This document shows, piece after piece, positions 48,901-63,900 of a stretch of DNA of 64,000 nt (position 1 is the stretch's first letter; each line of letters starts with the position of its first letter). The stretch lies in the NCBI GenBank assembly GCA_002633005.1, contig NMRA01000151.1, positions 1 through 64,000 on the forward strand. The letters are read 5' to 3'. A program made the translations under genes and the position numbers. This stretch comes from Phoronis australis. Taxonomy: Eukaryota; Phoronida; Phoronidae. Under the pieces are notes generated by a model. The model had not been told where the DNA came from. It did not search any database and saw nothing but the letters and a program-made list of their open reading frames with translations.

Positions 48901-51900
48901 CAGCATTTTTTAGATTGATGAATGAATAACAAGTTTGGAAAGTTTCAGCCAAACCAACCAAGCCATTTTCGAGAACTTGTGTTCCTAAGTTTAAATTAAG
49001 TCGATTTGCCGAAACCGAAAAAAAGCCAATCGTGAAGGGCAAAAGTCTCAAGGTCTTCGGTTAATTATTCGGTGAAAACTTTTTTTGTGTCAATGTAACC
49101 TATACACGCCTTAGCCACGTTCATCATTTCAACATTCACACGCAATGTCATCTGAATTTGCAGTGTGTAATTAACCTCATTATCACAAAAACTATAATTT
49201 AAACCAAGTCGATTTCCAATGCACGAGTCCAACTAGGTCACGGGCAGAGCCAACATATTAAGCGAGTTAAGCAGGTACATTTTAGTCCACTTTAAAGTAG
49301 GTCAACAGTTCATTGATAGACACACCACGCGCTGGGAGACTGACATGAAACCCAAGTAGGAAATGGATACAAAAATCTGGTCAGTGGTTAAAGCATGTCG
49401 TGTGCAAGAGATCGGAACAGCGACAAGTCAAATTAACCGAATTAAGGAATTTGGGCGAGGATTTATCTCTTTTCACAAATTGCTGTGTTCATGAACACAA
49501 AGTCAAAGAGGCATAGAGTTCATTCTCAACATTCGTATGCATGCAGACACACAACTCCCTCAGGATCAAAGCCAAGTTTTGTCTTAATTTTCTCCGGCAT
49601 TTATCTATCACTTGTACCTGTTATTGACGCAATATTATGGTGACTCAGTGAATGAAAGCACTGAGGGTACATATGGAGCTGCTCTGTGCCTGGCGGGAGT
49701 TTCAATTTGAGTAGCAATCCCATAACCTTTGACGTTGGATATATACTAAACAAATTTCCACGCGGTTGTGGAGTTCCAAGCTGCTTCTGCTAAATCTTTT
49801 TTCTCGCTACACGATAGATATTATGCACTTGATGTTCCCCGAGATTGAAGATAAGGTATTTTGCTAGACACGTGAAATGTTGTAAAAATGACCAATTTTT
49901 GTGATTAAGACTTGAGATATCCTTAAGTGGGATCCACTATAACAGTGAACATTAGCAATACAATTTTTTAGAATCTAAAGGGCAGCAAGTTTTGTGTTGG
50001 AAGTAAACACATCAAATCTTAAACCAAACCAAAACCATGCACAGAATGCCTGATACTCACTTGAGTGACTCGAACTTGCGCTTCTCCTTGTGACCACCTG
50101 GCCCACTTGCTGAGATCACTGTGGGCTTGCTCACACCTCCCACAGTGCTTGACCGGCCGGCATTCACCGTAGCTGGCACGGTCCCTGTCGACTGGCTTTT
50201 TCCTAGCATGCCATGCTGTTGTTGTTGCTTTCTGATCTGTTGAGCTTGGTGCAGGAGAGTCAACTGGGCGGGGTTATACCTTGGCTGCTGGACGCCAGTA
50301 CCCTGTAGGGAGAGTACAAAACAATTTGACTACACTAAAGCATCGCAGGTCATGTAACATTAGTGAACACAACATACATCACATAGTAGGTGCCTGAAGT
50401 CATTCCAAGAGTTAAGTTGAAAACTACCTATATGTACATGTATTGCGTAGATTCACAAAATGCTCAAAGGACTTTTGAGTTGGTGACATTAAGAATTACC
50501 GAACTAGTCAGGAATCAATAAGCAGGAGGCCAAAAAATAAGCAACATCATCAGTCATGCAATTTGACCAACATATGATGAGTATGAAGACTAATAATTCA
50601 TACTTATCATTGGTAAGTGCTTAAACTATAAAAACTATGTGTAAGTTTGAAGACAGTAAAGTTGAACAAACCATAAACACCAAAAGTCTACCAAGTATAA
50701 CCACACGACACAAGTAAAAGGGAAGTTACAAATAATGACAACCAAATTCTACAATGCACAAAAAGGTGAAACAAAAATCAGGTAGATTGCAGTCTGATAC
50801 CAAGCCTTGGTACAAAGCTGTATAAACGCAAATATACAGCTTGAGAACGATTTGGGCAACAAATGATTTAATACAATTTGAAATGAAATTAATATTTTTT
50901 AAAAACTACACTCTTTCTTGAACAAACTAACAAAATTGTTGATATTCTTTCATTTTGTAATTCTGTTTGTTTGTCTTACTGTCTTTGTATGTTTTTACCA
51001 AGGACCCCCATGGAAAGCAGTGTGAACTGATTGGGCTACCCTCATTATAAGTATAACAATAATAAATAAATTCTCTTATTCCACTACTTAACTTAACGAG
51101 GAGTATTCATATGTGTCACTGTCAGTTGTGGACGCTATGAAATTTTACATCTATTGCTCCCTAGCTGTATTTTTGCGCTTATCAACGTACAGCTAGCGAG
51201 CTATCTGATAACAAACAGAAACAAGAGCAACAAGAGCAACAAAAGCGTTGAAATGCGTTCACGGGTAAATGGTATACTTCTGTGGGACTTTATTAGTACC
51301 CTAAAAATGGCCACTAGATGATGCAAAAAATCAAACCTGACAGACAGCGGGAATGATAATCATCTCAATAATAGGAAACAGACTGCTTAATTTCATGAAA
51401 ATCCATCAAGGAACTCCAAAGATGCAGAAGCAAAGGTAAAATACTAAAATTGCCATTAGGGGCATAGCATTAGTCCTTTCCATCCAAAAGTCATTGTCAT
51501 CTGTGGAACACATCTGCCAACTTTTATGAACATCTTTCAAAGTGTTTTGGAGGAACGTAAGTGTGCATAACAATGGCCACTGCCTGATGCAGAATACATC
51601 AATCTATCCAAAAATGAACAGGCATTGTTGTTTCCTTAATAGAAACTCTTTGCCAAATTTTGAAGAAAAGGCATAAAGAAGCACTGAAGCACCTAAAAAA
51701 ATAAAATTGCCACTAGGGGGCAAAATGGTAGTCGGATAGGTTGGAAACTCACTATCACATGTCATCAGCTTTATAAAAAAATTTTTAAAAAGATTATCCA
51801 AAGGATTAAGGAGATACAGCTAATGACATACACAAAATCACCATCAGGGTGCATCACAGTAGTTGGATTCATACAAAAATCTATGTCTGCTGTGATTTTC

Positions 51901-54900
51901 TCACTAGGAACAAATCTGCCTATTTTCATTATGATCCTTTGCCAGATACAGGTGATCACTTAAAATGGATTCAAAAATAATAAAAAAATAGCCGCTAAAG
52001 GGCGTAGACTACTCAGAATCTATAAAAAATCAGGAAGGTGTCATAGCCATCTCGATAGGAACATATTTGATAACTTATGTAAAAATCCTTCAAGGAACTA
52101 GGCAAATACAGACAAACATAAAAAATAAAATTGCCATTAGGACACACACCAATCGTTGGACACGCCTGACTAATCCGCTTCATCTGGCGTCAGCAAGATT
52201 TCATGAAGTTGCAGCAAGCTGTTTTAGGACATACAGCAGCAGATACCGGACAGAGACGACCGTATACATGCACCCCAAGGTGGGCACATAAAGATGTTCT
52301 GCCCAATAGCTCAACTCAAAGTGCAGGTTAGACAGCAAATGAACATACAATGAAGACCAGCAAAAGATGAAGACCACACTCAGAAGTACATAATCACGGC
52401 AAAGACAGGTATACATTTCATGCATTTCAAGTGCAATGAAAATTTAGGTTCACTCAAAAACTTCAGGGTCTCCATAAGGAAAACATACACGCAAAGCCAC
52501 TAACAGATTCATGATTCTTTCACATACAATTATTTACTTTTAAATAATTTGAATCTAAAAAATGATATAATTCTAGGTCATTTACAATAAAGAGTCAGAT
52601 TTCAGAAGAATAAACTAAGTTGTCCAACTTCAAATTCAAGCGAGGCATCTTGATTTAACATCAGGCTGACTTCATACTTGTGAGTAGGATTCAAAATTAG
52701 TCGAAGAACGTCCACACAGATGAGAGCTAAATCGTAAATGCAAATAGGTAGGTAGTTGCAGACTAAGCTATGTTAAAAGAAACATTGTGAGTACCTCGCC
52801 TGCCTTAGCACGTTTTTGCATTTGATGAATAGCATGCAGCTGCTGAAGGAGCTCAGGTGTAGGCTTTTTCCCCATGCGCTAGAAGAGAAGGGGTTAGTTG
52901 AACGGATGACTTGAGACGACGTCTCGCATGCCTATCACAACAGTGCTTCACCAGTCACTACTGGAAGCGACCAATCAGGCACAAAAGCAATCTAAGGAGA
53001 GGGCACACACAACTTTTTGACAGCTAATCCATGCACTAGTAGTGAAGCAACTGAATCTCCACAACATTAAGATTATGTAGAGCCCGAGAAAATGTCAAAG
53101 TTTGTCTAATTTTGGAACATCATATCACAGAAATGGCTGATCAGATAAAAATGAAACTTTCACATACTATGCGTTATGCACTTTTTCCCAAATTGCCGTC
53201 AGTAAATGTTTCTGAATTGCCACACTTTTACAAGAAGGGCTTTATGATTTTTATGAAAAAACTGAAGTTGCATAAAATGAAAATAAACTGATAATTTCGA
53301 AAACTGTAACACCATTTTTGAGATTTATCTTGAACATTTAAATCTAATAAAATTTGGTCATACTATTGATGCCATTGTTTTGCTATAAACGTACCTTTCT
53401 TTTTTGCTAAATTTTACTAAAAAGACATCTTAATATGACTCAATCAATGGTAGATTGGTATGAAGTTAAAAATCAAAATTTACAGACTCTATACATTTTT
53501 ACTGAGTTATATGAAATGTTATAGTTGTGGAGACATTTGGATGAATGCACACACTTGTCAATAAGGACTTATATAACCTTAACCATGAATAAACACTTTT
53601 ACAATAACTACTAACGTGAGCTAGAATATCGATAAACAGCTGGAGATAAATTGCAAATTCATTTTTAATCACAAGAAACGTTTTTCATGTAGTATAATAA
53701 CATAGAATCAAGAAAAAGGTTTATCAGGAATTCAGACATTTGCCTTCGATTCAATTAACATTTATCAAATGTTGTTTTCAATCGTTCTGTTACCTTCAAC
53801 CACCTACAAGGTTACTATCACTGAAAAGAAAAGCGCAGAACCATTCCCCACAAATAGGCGCAAACTGGGTGTGAGCAGCAAAGCAAAAGATGAGTCAGAG
53901 AGGCCTGCTGTTAGGTCTACCCACATGCTAGCCTATACTCATACTGCACATGTCACACAACTGTAGCAAATAGCGGCCAACACATCCACATTCACATGGA
54001 TAGATTAAGCTGTGACTTAGATATTGGTCTCAACTGACTACATGACATCGCATGTGTCCAAATTCTGTGCGTTTGCCATTGAGTTGGAAGAATGCTGGCA
54101 AACACAACTTTGTCATAAAAACCAAAGCCAATAGATTCATTGATTGCGAACACAGATGCAAGAACATGCCTCTGTAGCTTACTAGAAACTTAAATGATTT
54201 GTCACTTATTGCAGAAAGTTGCGATTCAACCATGGAAACACAAAAACAAAAGCAAAACTCAAAAGTCAGTGTGACATCAATAAGTCGGGCTTCAAAGCAC
54301 AAGCTTTCTCATATTTCTTTCGGAAATGTCTGTCAAAACATAGATATTGCAAAATTCGTTTACCATGACAAGCCCAGTAATCATCACTGAATTTGAGTTT
54401 TGTGAGTTTTTGAAATATTGTCACCAAGTCACCACTCAAAGACAATTTAGTGAGATCAAGCTATTCACAAGTTTGTTTGATATTAATTTTGTCAATTGAT
54501 ACTTGAGGATCTGGTTCAACATTTACATTGTTAATTCTGTCAGAAAGACATGAGAACACTTGGATTCATGTCCCTGTTAATGCAGCAACCACTATTAATG
54601 TCAGAAAATGTGTCAATTAACTACAAAATGCTCCAACTAGTTTTATGATCGTCCCATTGCTACAAAACATCCATCAGATGACAACCCAAAATTAACCCAA
54701 GCAACAAGATACAAGAGCAACGCGGAGAGCGTTGAAATGCGCCCACGAATGCATCGCAAATGGTGTGCTTTTAGGGTTATTTATTTGTATCAAAAAATGG
54801 CCAATAGATGGCACAAAAACATACAATCCATCCAAATACAGCTATGGATGCAAAACAAAACAGAGCTACCACTGGGAGGTGCCACAGTAGTCAGTCGCCA

Positions 54901-57900
54901 TCATCAAACTACCTCTTCACACTGAGAACATTTCCATTTTCAAAACCATTCCTAGAAGGACTTGGTTGACCAGTGTTTGAAAACAGCAAAAATGGCCACA
55001 AGATGGTGCAAAATACCTAGATTCCATCCAAAAACAGGAGCAAAGTGTCATCTCTTCAATAGATGCCTATATTCAAAATTTTATGGAAATCTGTTTTGGA
55101 CCTTTGAAGATACAGAGGTAAACGTAAAAAACTAAAATTGTCACTGGGGGGACACACAAGTGGTCAGATCCATCCGAAAGTCGTCGTTGTTCGTTGTCAA
55201 CATCATATAAATACACTTGATAAATCAAGTAAAGATCCTGCAAACGGTTTAGGAAATACAGCCATGAGCGCAAAAAAAAAACTGCCAACAGGAGGCGCCA
55301 CAGTAATCGAAGTTGGAAAATCATCGTCAGCAGTCCACTTCATAGTTAAAACATACATGCCAATTTTCACAATTATCCTGAAAGCGGTTTGGTTGATAGA
55401 CGAGTGGATGCCAAAAACAGACTCGAAAACAGTAAAAATGGCCACTAGGTGGCGCAAAATACCTCGCATCCATCCGAAAACGAAAGGACAGCGTCACCTC
55501 ATTTATGGAGGCCTATGTGCCAAATTTCATGAAAATCGGTTGAGGACCTTTCAAGATACAGAGGCAAACGTAAAAAACTAAAATTGCCACCACGGGGCAC
55601 AGCGGAATTCGGGTCAGTCCGAAACTCGTCGCCCTCTGTCGTCAACACCATAGGAACACACCAGCCAAATTTCAATAAGATCCTGCAAGGGGTTTAGGAG
55701 ATACAGCCGCGGACGCCGGACGCCCAGACAGAGATGACGGCAATATGCACCACATATAAATATGTGGTGCATAAAAAAGCAGTTAGTAACACTAACCCTT
55801 AATGTCAGCTCTTAGTGACAAACCACTCAAAAATGAATGTAAAGAATACATGTAACAATATTCCTTAATACTTTGTGAAAAAAATATTTTCCAGATGTGC
55901 AAATATTACCCTTAAGGCCTGCATTAGTGGGTAAATCTACAAGAAAGTTTTTAATTATGATGACGAGATGACGAAATGTCAAACAAGAGCAACGCGGAAC
56001 GTTGAAATGCGCCCACGAATGCACTGCTAACTGTGTGCTTTTAGGGTTGTTTATTTGGAACATTAAAATGGCCATTAGATGGTGCAAAATATGTCTAATC
56101 CATCCGAAAACTTGTATGTGTCATCAAAGCTATTTAACAAATTTCATAAAAATGCGTCAAGGAACTTCCGAGAAACAGAGGAAAACAAAAAATGAAATTG
56201 CCACTAAGAGGCTATAAGCGCAAAAAAACATAATTGCCACTAATAGGCACCACAGCAGATAAAGTCGTCAGAAAATCGTCAGACATCATCTTTACATTAG
56301 GAACAGACATGGTAATTTCCACAACCATCCTTAGAGTGGTTTGCTTGACAGAGGGGCACACGCCAAACAACAAGACTAAAAAACAGTACCAACAGCAACG
56401 CAGAGCATTGAAATCACCCACGAATGATTCACAAATGGTGTACTTATAGGGTTGGGATCCCTTTCGTACCTCGTTTCTGCCTGGTTATCCGACAATGCAT
56501 ATAAACTTAATACAGCCGGGAACCAGGCAACGACCTAAATACAAATTTTCTAAAATGGGAAAGTGCCAGGGCTTGCTAACGAAGTAAGCAACAGTAAGAT
56601 TTCTGCTTCATTCATTTTATCGTGTCCAAGTTTACAAAAGACATTGTGAATTATACTGCAGGGCGTGACATCCAACTGTTTAATCAACCATAGCCTTGCG
56701 CCAAAATGACGGCATAGAATGTTAACCAGTCTCAGATTCGTCTGCATGGACTGGATTATACATCGTCTGCTAGGCCGGTCAACGCCAATCCACTATCACC
56801 GATTTATGTTTTGCAAGACGATATCAACGGAAGTTTCGTTACACGAATTAGTTTATTATGTCTACAAAGTTCACATATTTTTTGTTTTCTGTTTGTCACT
56901 TCGTGGATAATTGAATTTTAACACTGTTTTTGTACTCAAGTGCGACAGAGATCACAATATGCTGGACACTTCATTGCCAATTTGTTTTGCGAAGTGTCCT
57001 TTACCCAGATACATGATGCTCGGGTTAGAGTCTTGTCTATGATGAGCAAACTGCAACCAATTACATCTAATTTTCAAATTTTGGCTGGGGAAGGTCTCCC
57101 CCCCGATGGAAGGATCTCACTTCATCCCATGCTCGCATGAGGCGCCATGTTCCACATCCGCGTCGAGCATTCACCACCGCGCTCCTTTCGAAACCCAGAC
57201 AGTAGGGGAATCCCACTTCTCATATTTGCGTTTGGCAACGGGCTTTGCACCCCGTTTTGGCCATTTACCACCACGCTCCTTTCAAAACCTAGAGGAAACA
57301 CTGAGTCAGATCCGTCCGAAAGTTGTTCTCGTCCGTTGTCAACATCGTATAAATACACTTGCTACATTAAGTAAAGATCCTGCAAACGGTTTAGGAGATA
57401 CAGCCATGAGCGCAAAAAAAAACAAAATTGCCACTAGAAGGCGCCACAGTAGTCAAAGTGGTCGGAAAATCATCGTCAGCCGTCCACCTCATAGTACAAA
57501 CATACATGCCAATTTTCACAATTAACCTGAAAGCGGTTTGGTGGATAGACGAGTGGACGCCAAAAAACAGACCCCAAAACAATAAAAATGGCACTAGGTG
57601 GCGCAAATTAGGTCAAATCCATCTGAAAACAAAGAGATAGCGTCACCTCATTAACAGATGCCTGTAGGCCAAATTTTATGAAAATACGTTAAGGACCTTT
57701 GAAGATACAGAGGTAAACGTACAAAAAAAAAAATTGCCACGAAGTGGCACACCAGTAGTCAGATCTATCCGAAAGTCGTCGTCCTCTGTTGTTAACATCA
57801 TATAAATACACTTACTAAATTTAGCAAAGATCCTGCAAACGGTTTAGGAGATACAGCCATAAGAGCAAAAAAATGCCACTAGGTGGTGCCACAGTAGACG

Positions 57901-60900
57901 AAGTTGTCAGAAAATCATCGTCAGCTGTTCACCACTTCATAGCAAGAACATACATGCCAATTTTCACAATCATCCTTTGAGCGCTTTGGTTGATAGAGGG
58001 GTGGATGCAAAAAAACTCGAAAACAGTAAAAATGGCCACTAGGTGGCGCAAACTACGTCGAATCCATCTGAAAACGGGAGGATAGCATCACCTCACTAAT
58101 AGGTGCCTATATACCAAATTTTATGAAAATCCGTTGAGGACTTTTGAAGATGCAGAGGTAAGCGTAAAAAACTAAAAAATTGCTGCTAGTGGGCACACCG
58201 GTAGTTGGAGCCATCCAAAAGTTCGCTCATGCTGTCCCATCCATGGAAGGAAAACGTGCAAAATTTCATGAACATACGTCATGGCATTTTGGAGATAGAG
58301 CAGCGGACGCTGGACAGAGATGACGGCATAATGCATCCACAAATACATATGTGGGTGCATAACAACAGAACCACTTTGAGTGAGTCTGGCTAGAGGTGCC
58401 TCCACAGATGATGAAAATATTGAAGTCACAGTGACAATGCCACTAAAACAGGTCAACGAAATGTCTAAAATTCAAAGAACTTTAAGAGGTTTCAACCTAA
58501 ATCAATAAGTCTCTAAAAATCACGCTGTCCTTGTTGAACATCAATATGGTTTCAGTTTCGTATCAACAAAGAACAACGAAGGATTACAACAAATTTTAGG
58601 ATCTGTCTTCAAGAGGCGGTGAGAGGGGCTTCAACTGAACTAAGCAACATGTCCACCTGACCGAAAACTATGACACAACCAGCAAGGCTGTGTCAAGCAT
58701 GTGGTCACTTAGTTCATGTTATACGACTATAACCCTTTGAAAATGTGTAATACCTTTAACTGTTGCAGCTGTGACATAACTTGCAGCTGATTGGCAGCCG
58801 ATATGCTGGTCCCAGGTGTAATCGCCTGGGAGGCAACAGACTTTGGCTGGGCCTGAAGGGCGGTCGACGGGGGCGGGCGCACCCCTTCGATGGTGAACTC
58901 GTTGTTAAAGAGAGACTGGCGGAGGTAAGGCAAGCTTTTCTGTAAATGCAACAATGATTCTTTTAGAAGATTAGCTTTGGAAATCATTTATCCTTGCAGC
59001 TCCACATTTAGTTGCTGAACTTTTTCCTCTCTATACTGGAATTACATTTTTCTCTCAAAAACTCATGAGAAGGGTTAAAAAAACAATCACTTAAAAATGA
59101 GCAATATAGGAAAGTATTTGGCCACAAAATTCCACACACAGCCCAACTTGTTATAAACAGGGCTTGGAATGACCAATGACAAAAAAGCGGAAACTTTTAC
59201 GGCCCAAATCCGATAACCAGCCTTGAAATGGTCAATGTGAATCTTTCCCCGACGAAAATCGGGAGGATAAAAAAAAAGAAAAAGGTACCACGATCAGAAG
59301 CATGCGTCTGCGTCCTTTTAGCTCGCCCGTCCACTCCCAACCCGCACACATTTTTGGCTGCAGAGCGGCAGTATTTTATTTGTCGCCGCGCTTAACAATA
59401 ACACGAGACGCCATTGAAAATCACACCACGCTGTCCCAGATGCCCCGGCAATGTTGACAATTTACGTTCCTCCAAAACATAAAGAGCAACGGCAACTTCC
59501 GCTTTTCGAGGTGAACGTCGTCTGCAACGCCGCGGTAAGAAAGGAATTTGCCGCGGAAATTTTATAGCAAATCCGATTTTTTTACGCGGAAATATTATAA
59601 AAAAAGCGGAAAGCACATTTGAAAAAAGCGGAAATCCGCGTTTCCGCGGAAAATTCCAAGCCCTGTATAAAGCTGTATGCAACAACTTATCAAGTACTTC
59701 CTTGTTTCAGGTAAAGGTATTATAACCTTGTCATAACATTATGGTTCATGACTTCCTTTACAAGTCTAAAGTCAAGACCAAAATCCCACATCGTTACTCA
59801 GTGAGACTTACGTAAAAAATCTTATTCTTGCAATTTGGCATAAGTAAACAAGTCATCAAGTAACAACTTTTTAGTGAAACAAACCCCAAGAGTCTTAGGA
59901 GCATCTAAATATGCAACTGTACGTGGTTTTTCAGCATTTACTTGTCAGCAGAAAAAATTAGAACAAGCAACACGTTCACTTCTTTGTTTGACAAACTGTA
60001 GGAAAGTTGAAAACACAAACTTTGAGAAATGGCACGAGGTAGGGTTGAGGTGATGAGCTCAGGGCCTCCTGCAGTTCTGTGGTGAATTTCTCTGGCTCTA
60101 AGTTGCCATCCTACAATACGAATCATCCATAAAAAATGTACACTATATGACGATGTGAAAAATATAAGAATAAATCTTCCTGAACTTTCTTCAATACATA
60201 GCCACCAAGTACTTCACCTGAATAAATGTAAATCTCCACCGTCTTTATATAATACAGTGGTACTCAGGATATAAATTAGACCTTGCACTCCTGACTATTT
60301 CTTTTACAAAAGTTTTCTGCCTCAATCTGATAATTTTAATATTTTTTAATTTCAGCTGATTTTTTTAATAGAAATAATTGCTCAAAATTCATAATATTTT
60401 AAAATCCATAGTTAGTGATACTAAAAGTATGGAGGTTAGGAGTAAATCCATAACAGATGGTAGCCCAGTATATGGCAAATTAAAGTTCCACATTTCACAC
60501 TAATAGCACACTGTGGACAGAATGGAATTCACAGATTGCTTCAACTGGAAGATTAACTGCCACTGACTTGAGATTTTTTCAAGTGTGAAGTTTGTGATTT
60601 CGGTTTGACTTAATTAGCTAGAAATGAGGCAATTAATTTTCATTTGCAATGTTCGAATTCGTGTCTTCATCAACATATTTCAACAGTGTGAACACGCACC
60701 TCCAAACATTTATGTGCTTCAGTAAATTCCTATCAAATCTGAATTTTCCAGAGAACATTTTGCGCACGAACATACCACAAGGTCCTGTATTAATTTCTTC
60801 ACTTTGATCACAGTTTCCTTTGGTTGTTTGGCAGCAAGCTTGATAAGAGTGGAGAGAAAGTTCCGGCACTTGGTCACATTTTCCAGGGGTGCCTCGCTGG

Positions 60901-63900
60901 GACTTGATTGTGAAGGTAGTGCAGACTTAGCCTCAACTGGAAGCATGCACAGTTCCATGAGTGGCTTAGCAGAAACCATGGGATGAATGATCAAAAAGTA
61001 CAGTAAACTTTTCATGGCTGTCAAAGTGGCATAAAAAATCTTAGTACTTAAGCAATGCACTGTTATGAACGATGGCAATCACGTTGTTGGTATCATGCCA
61101 CTGTGTACACTGGAAATTAGCTCAATGATCACAGTTACTATATATAATAGACCATTATGACAACATAAAAAAACTGTAATAAGAGATTGCAGCATTAGGA
61201 TGCATCAATTTCAGACGGAACAAAAACATAATGAAATTGCAGAAAGAATTAACCATCATAATGTTGAGACTGTATTTTGTCTAATTTTTTGGCTAGTACA
61301 GTACCTGTGTACCAAAGTTCAACAAAATTCTTCTATTCGTCTTGCCAAAAACTGCGACAGTGAACTTCTAGTCACACTTTAAAGTCAAACAGGGGGTGTC
61401 ACAGTTGTCAAAACCTTCCAAAAATCAACTGATACTAACATACTTCAAAACGTACATCCGTCGCACTTCCAGAAATTTCAGTCGTGTATATCACAGCAGG
61501 AAGATTTGTGTTACCTTTGGTCTGGGGGCGTATGCCAACCACCGTGGGAGTGGCTACCACCTGTGGTTGAGCCTGGACCACTTTGACTGTGTTAACCTGC
61601 TGGGTGCCAGCAGGGGTCTGCTGCCTAGTGACTGTGAGGCCTGGACCAGCCGCGGACACCACCTGGGTACCCGACGTAACAGTCTGCAAATACAGTAGTG
61701 AGCAGGTTGTGGACACAAAAGTAACTGTCAAACTACAATAATTGTTCAAACACTCGAAATTTAGCTACAGCAAACTATTTACCAGACCCGACAATTAGAA
61801 ACTACAAGAGTCTATGCAATACTTGCCAAAGTCATGGAAACACTAAGATATGATTTAGCTGTTGACCCAACTTCTCCAGTGGTCCAGAGCAACAATTTAA
61901 AGCCCTATGAAGTGCCACCATTGTTTTGTAGAGAAACCTTTTGTTTTGGTTCCCAAATATGCAGAGTTATACCTTCTAACAGCAAAGACTGAAGCAGTTC
62001 GCTTCGACAGAAGATTCACCGCCATTAATTTAATGTACCTCTGAGTATGAAGCTTGTGACTTCGGCTCAATCTAATTAGTGCTTTGGTATTTTTTCAATA
62101 AGAGTTAACCCAGTGAAGACAACGAGAATCACCTCAAGAGTGACTGCTTACCATAGGTATCCTAACTACAGACACCTGTTGATTTCGGATTTGTTGCTGA
62201 GCAACCATGACCAACTGACCCTGGTCATTTTTGACTAGCACTGCCCCAGGGGGCAGCTGCAAGCCTGGAGGAAGTCGAATCTACAATGTGGAAGTAAGAG
62301 TTATAAATGAGGTCAAGAGTAAGACTAGACTACCAAAAACAAGTAAGAACTCCAATATTGCCGAATGAATATAATGATATACGGTAAGATCTCACCAATT
62401 ACTGACTAAATGTTTGACAAAATTGATTTGTTTTCGTTTCTCAAAAGCAAACTAACATTGTTGTGACAGCCCACAATTTTCCATAACACTGATGGAAGCT
62501 ATGGTATAAACCTTAAATATGATAAAATATATACTATTTGTTGCAAGTTCTCTCTCATGAATAAAATAAAATTCCAATTGCTTGCCATATTGCAACCTCA
62601 ATAAGTAAGATTATTCCATACTTTTAGTCAAATGGTAGACTGCCCAGCCAATCATGACAATACTGCACCCAAATTTAAAAAGTTTCCACTGCTCACTCTC
62701 AAATACCACGTGAAATGAATGAACAGATTCCATCGACATTATCACACACACGATCAGCGTTACATGCGACCTCCCTTAACATATCACCTTCAGGACTGTG
62801 AAAAAGCGATGACAGATCCAAGTAACAACTTTCGACGACTTCAGAGCGATATACATGTACTGACATAGCAATGATGGCCAATAATATCAATTTCCACATC
62901 ATCGATTTCTGATGATAAAAATGTGTAGTTTGAAAAGTTCAGATAATGGTTGCTTTTGTCATGATTTTTATTTCAAATCAAATTTCCTTGTAATTGGTTT
63001 TTGCCGTGATTATCAGCAAAGTTTGAATAAAAACAACTTCTCTAAAACCCTGCAAGTAAGCGTAGGTGGCAAATATGAAATAAAGTGTTTTTTGAAAGAT
63101 TTTGCTACTCAAATGTTTCACATAAAGGCAATGAACCTTATCTGTAAGATCATACTTGTTGTACATACAAACGACAGCACAAGTCCACTGGTTACATCTT
63201 ATGCAAAAACGGCTTAACTGTAAACATTTACATGTAAACGAACGGCCATGTTATCAGGATCAAGAAAAAGTGACCACATGTGTAGGCTGATAAGTTTTAC
63301 GATAACGAGTAAAGCAAAGCGAGGTCACATGTGCATGAAAAACTAGATCAAATAGGAGTACAAACATGTGGATGAGAATTTCTTATTGTTGTGTACTTGT
63401 CACTGAGAGCACTCGCGAACTTCTTATTCAGTGCACACCATGTGTTACGTTCGAGGTAACATTTACAAAATTACTTTACTCTTGATGATTTGCAAAACTA
63501 TTCACACAATACTCCAAGATAACATTAACACGACGCAATTAATTGCGAGTTAGTGTAGTCACATCGATTGACAATTACTCACTCCAGGAGACGGTGCTAT
63601 TACACGAGCCTGCGGTGTTGTTATTCTAACTGGATTCTGAATGAGTCTTGGGGCCAGTGATCTTGCCTGAGCCGTTGTTACTGCCCTCGGCGCAGATATA
63701 ACCTGCACAGTTGATACACCACCTTGAGAAGATGGTTGCACTGGCCTCACAACAGTTACAGTCTGTGTGCCTCCTGGCAATACTGTGCTAGATAATTCTG
63801 TTTTTACTTTCTGTGGATCTTGTTTCACAATAATTTGTTGACCATGCACAATATTAGAATCTTGTTTAATTATGAACTGAGGTTTTGGCGAGTTTGACGT

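Noticed and set aside
55138-55581. 147-codon plus frame
   Set aside because: It lies wholly inside a repeat element and related frames appear in other copies only by repeat similarity; no protein motif.
57106-57525. 139-codon plus frame
   Set aside because: It crosses the border of the repeat at 57300, so the frame mixes unrelated sequence.
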